This document shows, one piece after another, positions 51,647 to 60,928 of a stretch of DNA of 64,000 nucleotides. This stretch comes from Thermoanaerobaculia bacterium (GTDB taxonomy: Bacteria > Acidobacteriota > Thermoanaerobaculia > Multivoradales > Multivoraceae): contig JAJEBV010000028.1 of assembly GCA_022822365.1 (NCBI GenBank), positions 41,468-105,467 on the forward strand. Direction: 5' to 3'. How positions within the stretch are numbered: position 1 is the stretch's first letter; each line of letters opens with the position of its first letter. The notes below the pieces were generated by a model. That model saw only the letters and a list, made by a program, of their open reading frames with translations. It was not told where the DNA came from and ran no database searches. Made by a program: the position numbers and the translations under genes.

Positions 51647-54600
51647 CTAGGCCGCCGGCCTCGGGCGAGCCGCCAGCCCCTGCACGATGCGGTCGAAGTC
51701 GGCGGCCATGTTGAACGCGTCCGTGAACTCCGCGAACGCCCAGCGGCCGTGGGAGCGGAGGTTGTTCACACCCGGAACCCAGCAGGCCTCGGCGGCCTCC
51801 CGCTTGGCCTTGGCGTCCTCGCCGCGCAGGCCCTTGATCTCGACCAGCAGGTGCAGCGGGTTCTCGCGGCCGCGACCGTCGTCCATCAGGACGATGAAGT
51901 CGGGACGGTAGCGGCGGGCCGCGGCGCCGTAGAGGTACGGCACCTCGAAACCCAGCCGGTCGTTCTTGACGTAGGCGAAGACCCGCTCGTGCGCTTCGGC
52001 AATGCGGCAGAACTCGCCCTCCCACCGGCTGTCGAGAACCGCGTGGTCGACGTGGCAGCGCCGGGGGTCAGTCGGCCAGCACTCCTTCGAGGTCGTGAAG
52101 TGAACGTCCGCCGTGCTGCCCGTGGGCTGGAACGGGTCGAGCACGGCAAGCACGGGACGCTCCTCCGCATGGCCGCGCAGGATGGCGGCGTCGATCTTCT
52201 CGCACGCCATGTCGGCGAGCTCCCGGTACATGAGCTGCGCCGGCATCGTGCCGCCCTTGCACACGAGGTGCGCGTCGAGCCACTGGCGCACCACGCGTTT
52301 CAGCTTGCCGAACAGCGCGCCTCGAAACTGGCCGTCGTTGTCGGTGTACCTCGTCGTCAGCAGCCGCGCCGTCAGGTGGAAAACGAGCGACGAGTGGCGG
52401 TAATCCTCGAGGTGGTCGAGGTCGATGTCGACGCCCTCGCCGATGATTCCCTCGCTGCGCGTCGTCGTTGCGCCGACGAGCTTCTGGTTGAGTTCCAACG
52501 TCGAGTCGGCGGTAAACCGGACCTTCAAGCGATCTTCGGGAAGCTCGATCCGGTAACCCTCCACCCGCGGAAACCGGATCTCGGCATGGTCGCGGTCCGG
52601 GCTGATCGCCCGCACGGCGATCGTCGGCTTGACGACCGGGCGCGGCGCGGGCACCGGCTCGGCCGTGAAGTCGAAGGGGACGCCGAACACGTCGGCGTAC
52701 TCGACATCGAACAGGCCGTCCTCGTTCACTTCATAGGACTGCCGGCGCAGCGCCCGGCCGATGACCTGCTCGCAGAGCAGCTGGGTGCCGAACGCGCGCA
52801 CGCCCAGGATGTGGGTCACCGTGTTGGCGTCCCAGCCCTCGGTGAGCATGGAGACCGAGACCACACAACGGATGGCACCGCCCAGGCGGCCCGGCTTCCC
52901 CACCGTGTTCATCACTTCGCGCAGGAGATCCTCGTCCGTCAGGCTGTCGGCGCGCACCAAGTCGCCGGTGCGGTCCATCTCCTCGCGGCGGAAGCGCTCG
53001 ATCTCGTCCGCGGCGACCGTGCGGAAGGCCTTGTCCAGGCCCTCGCCGGACTCGATCTGGGCGCTGTCGATCAGAAGGGTGCGGGGACGCGGCCTCGGGT
53101 TGCCGTACTCGTCGAAGTTGCCGAAGAGCTCGAACCGGCCCGGCACGAAGGCGGTGGACCCGTCCTCGTCCTCTTGCTCGTAGCCGGCGATGTAGTCGTG
53201 GATCAGCTTCGACGTCGAGGTGTTGTTGCAGACGACGATGAAGCACGGCTCGTTCGGGAGCTTCGCCTCCCGCCAGGCCTCGAAAACCCTCTCGTAGTTG
53301 CCGTACAGGGCGTCGAGGGCGTTCTGGAGCGGCACCGGCAGGTTCTGGGGATCCAGGCCCTTCGTCGCCGCGCTTCGCCGACCCTTGGGCATCTTGCTGC
53401 CGATGTGCCTCCAGAGCTCGCGGTACATAGGCACCTCGGCGCTGGGCAGGTCGTCCGCCACCGGCACGCGCGGCAGCTTGACGATGCCGCTCTCTATCGC
53501 GTCCATCAGCGAGAAGTCGCTCATCGTCCACGGGAACAGCGTGCCTTCCGCGTAGCCGGAGCCGCGCAGGAAGAAGGGCGTCGCGGAAAGGTCGAACACG
53601 CGGTTCGCGCGCAGGCGACGATGGACGGCTTCGAGGCCGGAGATCCAGACCCGCGCCGCCTCCCGGTTGGCTTTCGCTTCCTGTAGATCGTCGTGCTTCG
53701 GCTTCGCCTCCTCCGGGTCGCCCGGGCGTTCCCGATAGCAGTGATGGGCCTCGTCGTTGAAGACGACGATGTTCTTCGTCGCCATCAGGTCCGGCAGCAC
53801 CCGCTGCAGCATCTGACCCTCGGTCTCCAGCGTCTCGACGTCGTCGCCGCCGCGACCGCGCAGGAGGGCGCGGTTGCCCTTCGACAACGACATGCGTTCG
53901 CGCCGCTGGAAGGCGTGGAAGTTCGTGATGACGATCCTCGCCCGGTCGATGTCACCGACCATGTCCGAAGGCACCAGGCCGCGCCGGCGGTAGTAGTTGT
54001 CGGGGTCGTTCGGCTGGAGCACGCGCAGCCGGTCGCGGATCGTGATTCCCGGCGTCACGACCAGAAAGCCGCGGGTGAAGTACGGGCTGTTCGGCCGCCG
54101 CACGGCGTTGATCGTCTGCCAGGCGATCAGCATTGCCATGACCATCGTCTTGCCGGCGCCCGTAGCGAGTTTGAGAGCGAGGCGCGGCAAGTCGCCGTGC
54201 TCCGCGTTGACTTCCTCCAGACGCTTCAGAAACCGGCGGCCGCGGGCGTCTCGCCTCTTCGGCGCGACCTCGGTCAACCAGATCGCGGTCTCCACCGCTT
54301 CCACCTGGCAGAAGAAGGGCCGGATGTCCGTCCAGCCCTCGTGCCTGCGCCAATGCTGCAGCAGCCGAGCGGTCTCGGGCGTCACCTGCCACTGGCGCGG
54401 GTTGGGAAGCTGGCGCCAACGGGTAACTTCTGCACGCAGATCCTGGATCACACGGGCCAGGTCGAACTTGGCCGCCTCGCCTTCGTCCAGCGTGGGCGCC
54501 AGTTCCAACTGGGATGCGCCGCGCTGCTTCTTCGGCGCAGGGATCGGCGACATGAACCGCACCTGCCGGCGTGCCTCCACGATCCGATGCGTCGGTTGGC

Positions 54601-54682
54601 CGTTGTCGTCGAGCTCCCAGTGACGCGACGGCGCCTCGTAGGGCGAGTTCAGGATCGGCTGTTCGAAGAACTTCGGGTTCAT
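51647..54682 (-). CDS. Type III-like restriction enzyme: DEAH helicase with C-terminal PD-(D/E)xK nuclease
   Basis: A 1011-residue Res-like protein. Helicase motifs are Walker A ATGAGKT (about 170-176), NDEAHH (about 308-313), FDLSATPFF, then the second RecA domain with SVSMLTEGWDANTVTHILGV and EQVIGRALRR. The C-terminus has PDFIVLMDDG...HLLVEIKG (about 925-953), a PD-(D/E)xK nuclease. From memory it resembles the family named BPTD_3080 in public annotations; that is not checked here. It should translocate on DNA and cut unmodified sites with the methyltransferase two genes downstream. ATG with GGGGG four bases upstream, located in the 7-base gap after the LLM gene. Confidence 0.9.
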   Translation of the reverse strand: MNPKFFEQPILNSPYEAPSRHWELDDNGQPTHRIVEARRQVRFMSPIPAPKKQRGASQLELAPTLDEGEAAKFDLARVIQDLRAEVTRWRQLPNPRQWQVTPETARLLQHWRRHEGWTDIRPFFCQVEAVETAIWLTEVAPKRRDARGRRFLKRLEEVNAEHGDLPRLALKLATGAGKTMVMAMLIAWQTINAVRRPNSPYFTRGFLVVTPGITIRDRLRVLQPNDPDNYYRRRGLVPSDMVGDIDRARIVITNFHAFQRRERMSLSKGNRALLRGRGGDDVETLETEGQMLQRVLPDLMATKNIVVFNDEAHHCYRERPGDPEEAKPKHDDLQEAKANREAARVWISGLEAVHRRLRANRVFDLSATPFFLRGSGYAEGTLFPWTMSDFSLMDAIESGIVKLPRVPVADDLPSAEVPMYRELWRHIGSKMPKGRRSAATKGLDPQNLPVPLQNALDALYGNYERVFEAWREAKLPNEPCFIVVCNNTSTSKLIHDYIAGYEQEDEDGSTAFVPGRFELFGNFDEYGNPRPRPRTLLIDSAQIESGEGLDKAFRTVAADEIERFRREEMDRTGDLVRADSLTDEDLLREVMNTVGKPGRLGGAIRCVVSVSMLTEGWDANTVTHILGVRAFGTQLLCEQVIGRALRRQSYEVNEDGLFDVEYADVFGVPFDFTAEPVPAPRPVVKPTIAVRAISPDRDHAEIRFPRVEGYRIELPEDRLKVRFTADSTLELNQKLVGATTTRSEGIIGEGVDIDLDHLEDYRHSSLVFHLTARLLTTRYTDNDGQFRGALFGKLKRVVRQWLDAHLVCKGGTMPAQLMYRELADMACEKIDAAILRGHAEERPVLAVLDPFQPTGSTADVHFTTSKECWPTDPRRCHVDHAVLDSRWEGEFCRIAEAHERVFAYVKNDRLGFEVPYLYGAAARRYRPDFIVLMDDGRGRENPLHLLVEIKGLRGEDAKAKREAAEACWVPGVNNLRSHGRWAFAEFTDAFNMAADFDRIVQGLAARPRPAA

Positions 54683-54689
54683 TCGCCCC

Positions 54690-55643
54690 CTACGGCGCCA
54701 GCGCGCGGATTGTCGCCCGCAGATCGTCCCCCGGATGCATGATCTGAATCGCCGGGGTGTGCACCCCCGCCTCGATGTACTCCTGAATCCGCTCGCGGCA
54801 CTTCCCCGGCGAGCCGATGATCAGGATGTCGCGAAGCGCCTCCTCGGGGATGACCTCCAGCGCCTTCTTCCTGTCGCCGGCGGCCCAGGCGTCCCACATC
54901 GGGCCGAGGACATCGCGACGGCCCAGCCACTCGTGGAAGGCAGCGTAGACCGGGACGTTCAGATAGGCGGCCATCGAGCGTTTGCCGACGACGTCGATCA
55001 CGCCCTGGTCTTCGGTGGCGATGACGAAGATGCGGGCCGCGATCTCCTTGCCGGAACCGGCCTCGTGGACGTAGGGGACGACCGTCTTCACGTCGCCGGG
55101 CGACAGCCAGTTGAGGATCGCGCCGTCCCCTTCGCGGCCGGCCATCCGCAGCATCCCCTGGCGCAGCGCCGCGATGAGGATCGGGGGACACTCCTTCAGC
55201 GGCCTGCCCATGCGGAATCCGCGCACGTGGAAGGTCTCGAACTCCTCGTCGATCCGGTCGCCGGTGAGCGCCTTCTTGAGGAAGCGCACCATGTCCCGGG
55301 TCTTGTAGTAAGGCCGCTCGAACGGGATGTCGTTCCACTGTTCGACAATCACGTTGGACGACGTGCCGATGCCCATGACGAAGCGCCCCGGCGCCGCCTC
55401 GGCCATCGCGCCGACGGTCTGGGCCATCAGCGCCGGACCGCGGGTATAGGCGGGGATGATCGCGATGCCGAGCCGGGCGGTCGGCGCCCAGATCGAGGCC
55501 TGCACGAGCGGCGTGAAGCCGTCGCTGCCGTTCGACTCGGAGGACCAGAAATCGGTGTACCCGAGGTCCACCATCTCCTTGATCAGGTCTTCCTGCTCCG
55601 CCAGGGGCAGGCCGAATGGGATCGTCATTCCGTATCGCTGCAT
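54690..55643 (-). CDS. LLM class flavin-dependent (F420/FMN) oxidoreductase
   Basis: A 317-residue luciferase-like monooxygenase family protein with TIM-barrel patterns: [79 protein letters not shown]. This form, with the segment PERP-like [15 protein letters not shown], is typical of F420-dependent members, though the cofactor is not proven. It uses a reduced flavin to reduce or oxidise an unknown substrate. It is the gene directly before the defence operon and shares strand with it, so its promoter may drive both. It is divergent from the racemase gene. Confidence 0.88.
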   Translation of the reverse strand: MQRYGMTIPFGLPLAEQEDLIKEMVDLGYTDFWSSESNGSDGFTPLVQASIWAPTARLGIAIIPAYTRGPALMAQTVGAMAEAAPGRFVMGIGTSSNVIVEQWNDIPFERPYYKTRDMVRFLKKALTGDRIDEEFETFHVRGFRMGRPLKECPPILIAALRQGMLRMAGREGDGAILNWLSPGDVKTVVPYVHEAGSGKEIAARIFVIATEDQGVIDVVGKRSMAAYLNVPVYAAFHEWLGRRDVLGPMWDAWAAGDRKKALEVIPEEALRDILIIGSPGKCRERIQEYIEAGVHTPAIQIMHPGDDLRATIRALAP

Positions 55644-55786
55644 GGTCTTTGGCTCTCCCCTGCCGCGAGTCGGGTCGCGGCCCGGCTGAATCTGCGGTTG
55701 CGAAGGCGAACGGGATTGTACGGCAGACGTCTCCTATACTGACCGGCCTCGATTCCGCAGCAACATTCCACCTGGAGACACGGATC
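55644..55786 (+). promoter_or_regulatory. Divergent intergenic region with candidate -10 box
   Basis: The 143-base gap between the LLM gene and the racemase gene holds TATACT (55735-55740), one base from a consensus -10, about 46 bases before the racemase ATG. The nearest TTG-type -35 (TTGTAC, 55716-55721) is too close (13 bases), so the promoter would need an activator or another sigma factor. The LLM side should also start here. Confidence 0.35.
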
Positions 55787-56917
55787 ATGGGACCACTCGA
55801 CGGCTACCGCATTCTCGAGATCGCCGGCATCGGACCCGGCCCGTTCTGCGCCATGGTGCTCTCCGATCTCGGCGCGGAGGTCGTCCGTATCGACCGTAGG
55901 GCCTATGCGGGACGCGGCTCGAAGTTCGATGTGCTGAACCGCGGCCGCCGCTCCCTCGCGATGGACCTCAAGCAGCCCGAGGCAATTGCCGCCGTCCTCG
56001 ACATGGTGCAACAAGCGGACGGCCTGATCGAGGGCTTTCGCCCGGGGGTCATGGAACGCCTGGGACTCGGCCCCGACGTCTGCCTGGAGCGGAATCCGAA
56101 GCTCGTCTTCGGCCGCATGACCGGCTGGGGACAGAACGGCACGATCGCCCACGCCGCCGGCCACGACATCAACTACATCGCCCTCTCCGGCGTGCTCCAT
56201 TCGATCGGCAACAACGGCGGCAGGCCCGTGCCGCCACTCAACCTGGTCGGCGACTTCGGCGGCGGCGGCATGCTGCTCGCCCTGGGCGTCGTGGCCGGCC
56301 TGCTGGAGGCGCAGAAGTCCGGCAAGGGCCAGGTCGTCGACGCGGCGATGACCGACGGTTCGGCGCTGCTGCTGGCGGCAGTCGTCGGCATGCACAGCGC
56401 CGGTGTGTGGAAGGACGACCGCGGCTCGAACATGCTGGACAGCGGCTCCCACTTCTACGACACCTACGAGTGCTCCGACGGCGAGTACGTTTCCATCGGC
56501 TCGATCGAGCCGCAGTTCTACGCCCTGCTGCTCGAGAAGACCGGCCTCGACGGCGCCGAGTGGGAAGGCCACCTCCAGAACCGGGACCGCTGGCCGGAGC
56601 TCAAGGCGAAGCTGGCGGAGGTGTTCCGCACGAAGACGCGCGACGAGTGGTGCGGGATCATGGAGGGCAGCGACATCTGCTTCGCGCCGGTGCTTCGTAT
56701 CGGCGAGGCGATCGAGCACCCGCACAACCGGTCGCGGCAGACGTTCGTGGAGGTCGACGGCGTGGCCCAGCCGGCGCCGGCGCCACGCTTCAGCCGCACC
56801 CCCGTCTCGGTCCAGGGTCCGCCGCCGAAAGCCGGCGAGCACAGCGAGGCCGTGCTGGCGGACTGGGGGTTCAGCGGCGAACGGATCGACGCAATGCGGG
56901 AAGCGGAAGCGATTTGA
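55787..56917 (+). CDS. Alpha-methylacyl-CoA racemase (family III CoA-transferase fold)
   Basis: A 376-residue protein. The residues described for the mycobacterial racemase are present at the same positions when counted from this start: His126 in [12 protein letters not shown], Asp156 in LVGDFGGGG and Glu241 in GSIEPQFY. This supports both the function and the choice of ATG at 55787. It interconverts the R and S forms of 2-methyl-branched acyl-CoA, needed to degrade branched fatty acids, sterol side chains or isoprenoids. The frame is open upstream but without similarity. The PhoPQ-related gene follows after 64 bases. Confidence 0.93.
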   Translation: MGPLDGYRILEIAGIGPGPFCAMVLSDLGAEVVRIDRRAYAGRGSKFDVLNRGRRSLAMDLKQPEAIAAVLDMVQQADGLIEGFRPGVMERLGLGPDVCLERNPKLVFGRMTGWGQNGTIAHAAGHDINYIALSGVLHSIGNNGGRPVPPLNLVGDFGGGGMLLALGVVAGLLEAQKSGKGQVVDAAMTDGSALLLAAVVGMHSAGVWKDDRGSNMLDSGSHFYDTYECSDGEYVSIGSIEPQFYALLLEKTGLDGAEWEGHLQNRDRWPELKAKLAEVFRTKTRDEWCGIMEGSDICFAPVLRIGEAIEHPHNRSRQTFVEVDGVAQPAPAPRFSRTPVSVQGPPPKAGEHSEAVLADWGFSGERIDAMREAEAI

Positions 56918-56981
56918 CCATCCGGCCTCCACGCGCCGCGGCGTCGGCTGGCCGACATCGACTCAGAGGAGGAATGGAACC

Positions 56982-58433
<1,452 letters not shown>

Positions 58434-58461
58434 GTCGTTCCCGGACGCCGCTCGGCTCGAC

Positions 58462-60699
58462 TCAGCCGGCGGCCTTGCCCCTCTCCAACGCTCTCGCCAG
58501 CCGATCGACCGTCTCCGCGACCGCGGCGCCCTTTCCTCGAGGCGCGCCCTCCCGCAGCGAGGCCATCCACTCGAGATCCTCCGCATACTCGCCGAGCTGG
58601 CGCCCTTGGCCGGCAGCGGGAACCTCGGCGCTCCGTTCCAGCAGGAAGTCAGCGGCCTGAAGCCAGAGCCTCGCGTAGGCCGGCGAACGGGCCAGTTCCT
58701 CGTCCTCGCGCATGCCGTCGAGCGCCGCGGGGAGCATCCGTCCGGGCGTCACGATGAGCGGGTGGTCGCCAATGGCCTCGGCGGCCGCCAGCGCTTCGTC
58801 GGTGGAACCGAGCGGGCGTGCCAGCAGAAAGAGATCCCGCACCGTCTCGTGGTCGATCCAATCGGGCGCCTTCTGATCGTGGAACCGGCCGAACCAGCGG
58901 CGGTCGCGAGCTTCGCGGTCGGCTCGCTCCTTCGCCGCAAGTTCCAGCGCCGGCCGAAGATCCGTCAAGACGAAGGACACGGCCTCCCGCAACGCCTCGC
59001 GCCAGGCCGCTTGTTCAGCGTCGCCCGCGGCCGCTTCGGCCGCTCTAAGGCCAAGCGCGAGGGCCTCAACGACGTGGGCCGGCTGCCTCGCGAGCTGCGT
59101 CTCGGCCAGACCGAGCAGGAAGTCGCCCGTTTCCTCCGCCCCGATCAGGGGCATGATGGCCGCCAGCCCGTCGTTCTCGCTGCCGTCGTACTTCGCCGTT
59201 ACGACACGGCGCAGGAAGCCGGCAGCATGCTCGTCAAAGCCGGCGTTGGCCATCAGGCGCAGCATCGCGCCGCGGTCCTGCTCCTGGCGCCCGAGTTCGC
59301 TCACCGGCCAGCGTTCCATCAGCCGCTCCACGATCTCCATCTCGCGCTCCACATCGCGGTCGGTCGCCAACCCGCCCTCGTCGCCCGCGATCTGCGTGGC
59401 CACCCACGCAACGGCGCCGTCGATGCTGCCGCGGGCCAGCACGTCCACGGTGTGCTCGCGCGGCCAAACGACGAGCGCCGCTCGCCGATAGACGTACTCC
59501 AGCGTCGGTCCTTCGTTCCCGGTGGAGCCATGGAGTCGCCGCTCGTTGGGCTCGGCATCGTCCAGGGCGCCCTGGGGAAGCAACTCCCAGGGGTTCAGGG
59601 GAACCTCCCCCAGGGGCGGTTTGCCGCCGTCAGGCGCCGCCCAGCCGTCCAGCGTGTCCCAGCGGTCGTTCACGCCTGCCATGGTGAACTCCGAAGTCCC
59701 CAGGTCGACATCCCGGTCGCCCCAACCGGACCAGTCGTCGAAACAGAAGTCGGGCGCTCCCTGCTCCGCGACCCGGAGAACGGCGGCGAACAGTTCGCAG
59801 TCGGCCCGATCGGCCGCCTCCCTGAGCACGTCCGCAACGGCCGCGTCCGTGTTCTTCAGCGTCGCGAAAGACAACCCCACTTCGCTGTACTCGTGCTCCA
59901 GCAGCCAGACGATCTTGTCTGCGTCCTCGTCCTCCTCTTCGCGCTCGTCGCTGCCGATCCCGTCGCGCCACTCGGCCAGGTACTTCGCCACCGGCAGCGC
60001 AAGGTCGGAGTAGTCCGGCGCGCCCAGCCGATGTCCGGCCGACTCGAGCAGGAGGTTGAACACGAGCGAAACCCGGTGCCCCTCGGTCACCGGCAACACT
60101 TCATGGGGACAGTCCGCGTAGAAAGCGGCGAACGCCAGCTCCGACGGCTCGGTCGCCGTCATGTCGTACCTCGTCTCGTCGTCGCCGTGACGGACGACGA
60201 TCTCGCCGCCAGCACCCGCCGTCGGCAGCGACAAGGAGAGAGTCCCCACCATGCCGGCGACCTTCTCCGTGTCCCGGTGTTCGGCGAAGAAGCCGCCGCG
60301 CCGGTAGACGAGCAACTTGTAGAGCTCCGCGCCGAGCCGCTCGACCGGAAGGCCGAGGCCCTTCGCCACGATCGCGAGGATCTTCGCCAGCGAGTCGGGC
60401 CAGACCCGGCCCGAGAGGCTCACATGGCTGGAGTCGATCTGCCGACAATCGCGGACCGAGGGATCCACCAGTGTCCGCGTGCCCTTGCCGAAAGGCGCCG
60501 GCTCGGCGGCCTCTGCCAGAGCATCGACCTGGCCGAGAGGAACGGGGAACGACAACTCGCCCACGCCGTCCACGACGACGCGCGGCATGGGCAGGAACTC
60601 CCGCCCGCCGACGCAGTAGACGCCGGGACGATCGACCGACCGGAGCAGTTTCTCCAGCTGACCGTGCCCTCGTCCGTACCTGATGCCTTCTACGCCCAC
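58462..60699 (-). CDS. 2-oxoglutarate/Fe(II) dioxygenase (prolyl-hydroxylase-like) with large C-terminal region
   Basis: A 745-residue protein. Residues about 90-215 form a 2OG-Fe(II) oxygenase domain: FAEHRDTEKVAGMVGTLSLS carries the HxD, GGEIVVRHG is the typical strand, and ADCPHEVLPVTEGHRVSLVF carries the distal His and the Arg that binds 2-oxoglutarate. The remaining ~530 residues are acidic and helical with no recognised motif. Similar long proteins are known in bacteria and fungi, with unknown substrates; protein or peptide hydroxylation is possible. GTG start with GGAGG about ten bases upstream; no ATG lies in frame near it. Confidence 0.82.
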   Translation of the reverse strand: MGVEGIRYGRGHGQLEKLLRSVDRPGVYCVGGREFLPMPRVVVDGVGELSFPVPLGQVDALAEAAEPAPFGKGTRTLVDPSVRDCRQIDSSHVSLSGRVWPDSLAKILAIVAKGLGLPVERLGAELYKLLVYRRGGFFAEHRDTEKVAGMVGTLSLSLPTAGAGGEIVVRHGDDETRYDMTATEPSELAFAAFYADCPHEVLPVTEGHRVSLVFNLLLESAGHRLGAPDYSDLALPVAKYLAEWRDGIGSDEREEEDEDADKIVWLLEHEYSEVGLSFATLKNTDAAVADVLREAADRADCELFAAVLRVAEQGAPDFCFDDWSGWGDRDVDLGTSEFTMAGVNDRWDTLDGWAAPDGGKPPLGEVPLNPWELLPQGALDDAEPNERRLHGSTGNEGPTLEYVYRRAALVVWPREHTVDVLARGSIDGAVAWVATQIAGDEGGLATDRDVEREMEIVERLMERWPVSELGRQEQDRGAMLRLMANAGFDEHAAGFLRRVVTAKYDGSENDGLAAIMPLIGAEETGDFLLGLAETQLARQPAHVVEALALGLRAAEAAAGDAEQAAWREALREAVSFVLTDLRPALELAAKERADREARDRRWFGRFHDQKAPDWIDHETVRDLFLLARPLGSTDEALAAAEAIGDHPLIVTPGRMLPAALDGMREDEELARSPAYARLWLQAADFLLERSAEVPAAGQGRQLGEYAEDLEWMASLREGAPRGKGAAVAETVDRLARALERGKAAG

Positions 60700-60837
60700 T
60701 TGCGTTCATCCTCCGCCGCAAAAGGTCGCGGTCGAATGAGTGGAAGCCGACCGGAACGGGTCAGCAAGTCCGTCCTGTTTCGGGGTGCTCGGAGCTTTGT
60801 TCCGTGGGGCGGGACGGATCGACGCCGAACGCGACCG

Positions 60838-60864
60838 CCGAACGAACAAGCATAGTGCGTTCGG
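60838..60864 (-). promoter_or_regulatory. Inverted repeat overlapping a possible -10 box
   Basis: CCGAACG (60838-60844) and CGTTCGG (60858-60864) form a perfect seven-base inverted repeat with a 13-base spacer. On the minus strand the spacer contains TATGCT (60854-60849), a weak -10 box, about 145 bases before the dioxygenase start. This arrangement fits an operator for a dimeric repressor, but it may be chance. Confidence 0.3.
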
Positions 60865-60906
60865 ACACGAAGCGACACCCCGGTACGCGCCAGGAGCCTG
60901 ATGTCG

Positions 60907-60928
60907 CGGCGCCGCCTGGTCGGCGCCG
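60907..60928 (-). terminator. Hairpin just after the sulfatase stop
   Basis: CGGCGCC (60907-60913) and GGCGCCG (60922-60928) can pair as a seven-base GC stem with an eight-base loop, starting one base after the sulfatase stop codon on the minus strand. No T-run follows, so it is a weak or Rho-linked terminator candidate only. Confidence 0.3.

Noticed and set aside
43978..54682. BREX, DISARM or classical type I system
   Set aside because: There is no PglZ, BrxL, HsdS or HsdM-type gene. The helicase-nuclease and beta-class methyltransferase fit a type III-like pair.
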